Shown here: positions 62,811 to 64,000 of the stretch, piece by piece | Position numbering within the stretch: the first letter of the stretch is position 1 | Layout of the letters: every line of letters starts with the position of its first letter | Assembly: GCA_963728935.1 (NCBI GenBank) | Contig: CAVSMC010000001.1 | Location: 2,790,001 to 2,854,000 of the forward strand | DNA from: CAVSMC01 sp963728935 | GTDB taxonomy: Bacteria; Pseudomonadota; Gammaproteobacteria; Burkholderiales; Casimicrobiaceae | Reading direction: 5' to 3' | DNA length: 64,000 nucleotides | Notes under the pieces: model-generated | Databases searched by the model: none | Told to the model about the DNA's origin: nothing | What the model saw: the letters and a program-made list of their open reading frames with translations, nothing else | Translations under genes and position numbers: made by a program

Positions 62811-63427
62811 GCGTCGGCCGGGCGCGATCGACGCTGCGCGTGGCGACGACGCTCGTCGTCGCACTCGCCGCGGCCGCTGCACGGGGCGAGCCGCTCGATG
62901 TCTCCGTCGGCTGCCGCGACGGCGCGCCGAACGGTGGGTACGAGCTCCGCGACGCAAACGGCCAATTGCGCGTCGTCGGCGCGCTCGCCAAAGGTCACCG
63001 CACCGGAACGTTCGTCTTCTGGAATGCGACCGGCGCGCGTATCGGCGTGATCCCATACGATAACGATGAAAAGGTCGGCACGATCGCGCTTTGGTACGCG
63101 CCGCGCGGCGCAAGCCGGGACGGCGGCCGCAAGCTCGAGGCGCCGTACGTCGCCGGGCGCCGCCACGGCGTCACGCGGTCGTGGCACGACAACGGACGCC
63201 CGCGCGCGGAGCTCGCGTACGAGCACGGCGAGCTGGTGAGCGCACGCGCCTGGCGGCGAAACGGCACCGAAATGGGGCCGCGCGATGCAGCCGCGCTCGC
63301 CGAGCGCGACGCAGCCGCGGACGAGACGGCGTTCGCGGCCATCGAGTCGATCGTTACGTCGCATATGCCGACGTGCGGGTCGACCACGCCGACCGGCCTT
63401 TTGACGCTGCCCCGCCAACTAGGCTAG
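62807..63427 (+). CDS. Exported MORN-repeat protein (YwqK-like)
   Basis: The 206-residue protein has a signal peptide (VALAAAAARG near 25) and then several MORN_2-type strands of the form G-x-x-x-G-x-x-x-x-W, for example KGHRTGTFVFWNATGARIG and RRHGVTRSWHDNGRPRAEL. ATG overlaps the livM stop (ATGA), so it is coupled to the transporter. Its role is unknown; an envelope or scaffold function is possible. Confidence 0.72.
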   Translation: MSVGRARSTLRVATTLVVALAAAAARGEPLDVSVGCRDGAPNGGYELRDANGQLRVVGALAKGHRTGTFVFWNATGARIGVIPYDNDEKVGTIALWYAPRGASRDGGRKLEAPYVAGRRHGVTRSWHDNGRPRAELAYEHGELVSARAWRRNGTEMGPRDAAALAERDAAADETAFAAIESIVTSHMPTCGSTTPTGLLTLPRQLG

Positions 63428-63503
63428 ATTGCCGTTGCGTTACCGTTGCCGTCATCATCGTGATGCCGCCGCGACGCGCTCCGCATTCGACCCCGAGGTT
63501 CTC

Positions 63504-64000
63504 ATGCGAATTTCCCTCTTTCGCCGTGCGCTCGCCGCGATCGCCGCCGCCCTCGCGCTCCTCGCGGCCGCGCCGGCAAGCGCCGACGAGCTGCGGATCG
63601 CCGTTGCCGCGGACGTCACGTCGATGGACCCGCACTTCTTCAATCTGTTTCCTAACAACAACATCGCCGAGCACATCTTCGACAAGCTCGTGCAGATGGA
63701 CCCCGACTCGAAGATGATTCCGGGCATCGCGACGTCGTGGAAGACGATCGATCCGACGACGTGGGAGTTCAAGCTTCGCAAGGGCGTCAAGTTCCACGAC
63801 GGCAGCGAGCTGACCGCCGAGGACGTCAAGTTCACGATCGACCGCGTGCCGAACGTGCCGAACAGCCCGGGGCCTTTCACCGCGTACACGAAGCAGATCA
63901 CCGCGATCGAGATCGTCGACCCGTACACGATCCGGTTCAAGACGGCGGCGCCGCATCCGCTGATGCCGAACGACATGTCGACGATCTACATCGTGTCGAA
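63504..64000 (+). CDS. Peptide/nickel-type ABC transporter substrate-binding protein (partial)
   Basis: The frame is open from ATG 63504 to the window end (165 residues). It starts with a signal peptide ending AAPASA. The SBP_bac_5 opening follows: ELRIAVAADVTSMDPHFFN, then WEFKLRKGVKFHDGSELTAEDVKFTIDRV. This is a DppA/OppA-like protein; permease genes probably lie to the right. Confidence 0.88.
   Translation, partial: MRISLFRRALAAIAAALALLAAAPASADELRIAVAADVTSMDPHFFNLFPNNNIAEHIFDKLVQMDPDSKMIPGIATSWKTIDPTTWEFKLRKGVKFHDGSELTAEDVKFTIDRVPNVPNSPGPFTAYTKQITAIEIVDPYTIRFKTAAPHPLMPNDMSTIYIVS

Overview
This window comes from a high-GC chromosome. Its gene content points to an uncultured betaproteobacterium close to Burkholderiales; this is an inference. 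The main clues are a protocatechuate 4,5-cleavage (lig/pmd) operon with a LysR regulator, vanillate demethylase genes, several branched-chain-amino-acid-type (Liv) ABC transporters, and the DUF485 / ActP-type symporter / cNMP-CBS-DUF294 / DnaQ-like cluster. No rRNA, tRNA or CRISPR array was recognised by eye.

Layout. 1-2078: the end of an unknown gene, a frameshifted RidA-like gene and an AlkA glycosylase carrying an Ada remnant, so this is a decayed stretch. 2248-9046: SelO, a TPR-GGDEF protein, a PIN-PhoH ATPase, a Gfo/Idh/MocA oxidoreductase and a Bcp peroxiredoxin. 9203-10370: an IS110-family insertion with a structured leader. 10391-19962: a lipid A aminoarabinose (arn) operon read right to left. 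In it ArnA is split into two genes, and two uncharacterised exported proteins lie between the halves. 20046-23757: GNAT, CysS, a MetE-like protein and NUDIX. 23782-27599: gentisate dioxygenase and MarR, divergent from an internally deleted aromatic hydroxylase, an orphan Liv-type binding protein and an NTF2-like protein. 27676-28272: hemerythrin. 28286-39104: a leftward run reading ligK, ligI-pmdA fusion, pmdB, ligC, a second ligA/ligB pair, ligJ, then livKHMGF, divergent from a LysR gene. 40213-45029: a DUF1932 dehydrogenase, an alpha/beta hydrolase and vanB-vanR-vanA.

45063-50162: a candidate VanR operator, then two paralogous small membrane-protein genes with matching upstream blocks and matching terminator hairpins. 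A group II intron sits just behind the first hairpin. An anti-sigma/ECF sigma pair and a cobalamin adenosyltransferase follow. 50315-58032: acyl-CoA synthetase, a crotonase without catalytic glutamates, DUF485-ActP, the cNMP-CBS-DUF294 protein and an exonuclease-like protein that has lost its active site. 58099-64000: a second complete Liv-type transporter, a MORN-repeat protein and the start of a peptide-binding protein that runs off the window.

Working together: VanAB would convert vanillate to protocatechuate. PmdAB, LigC, LigI, LigJ and LigK would take protocatechuate to pyruvate and oxaloacetate, and the adjoining Liv system probably imports an aromatic acid. The gentisate branch next door seems to have lost its hydroxylase.
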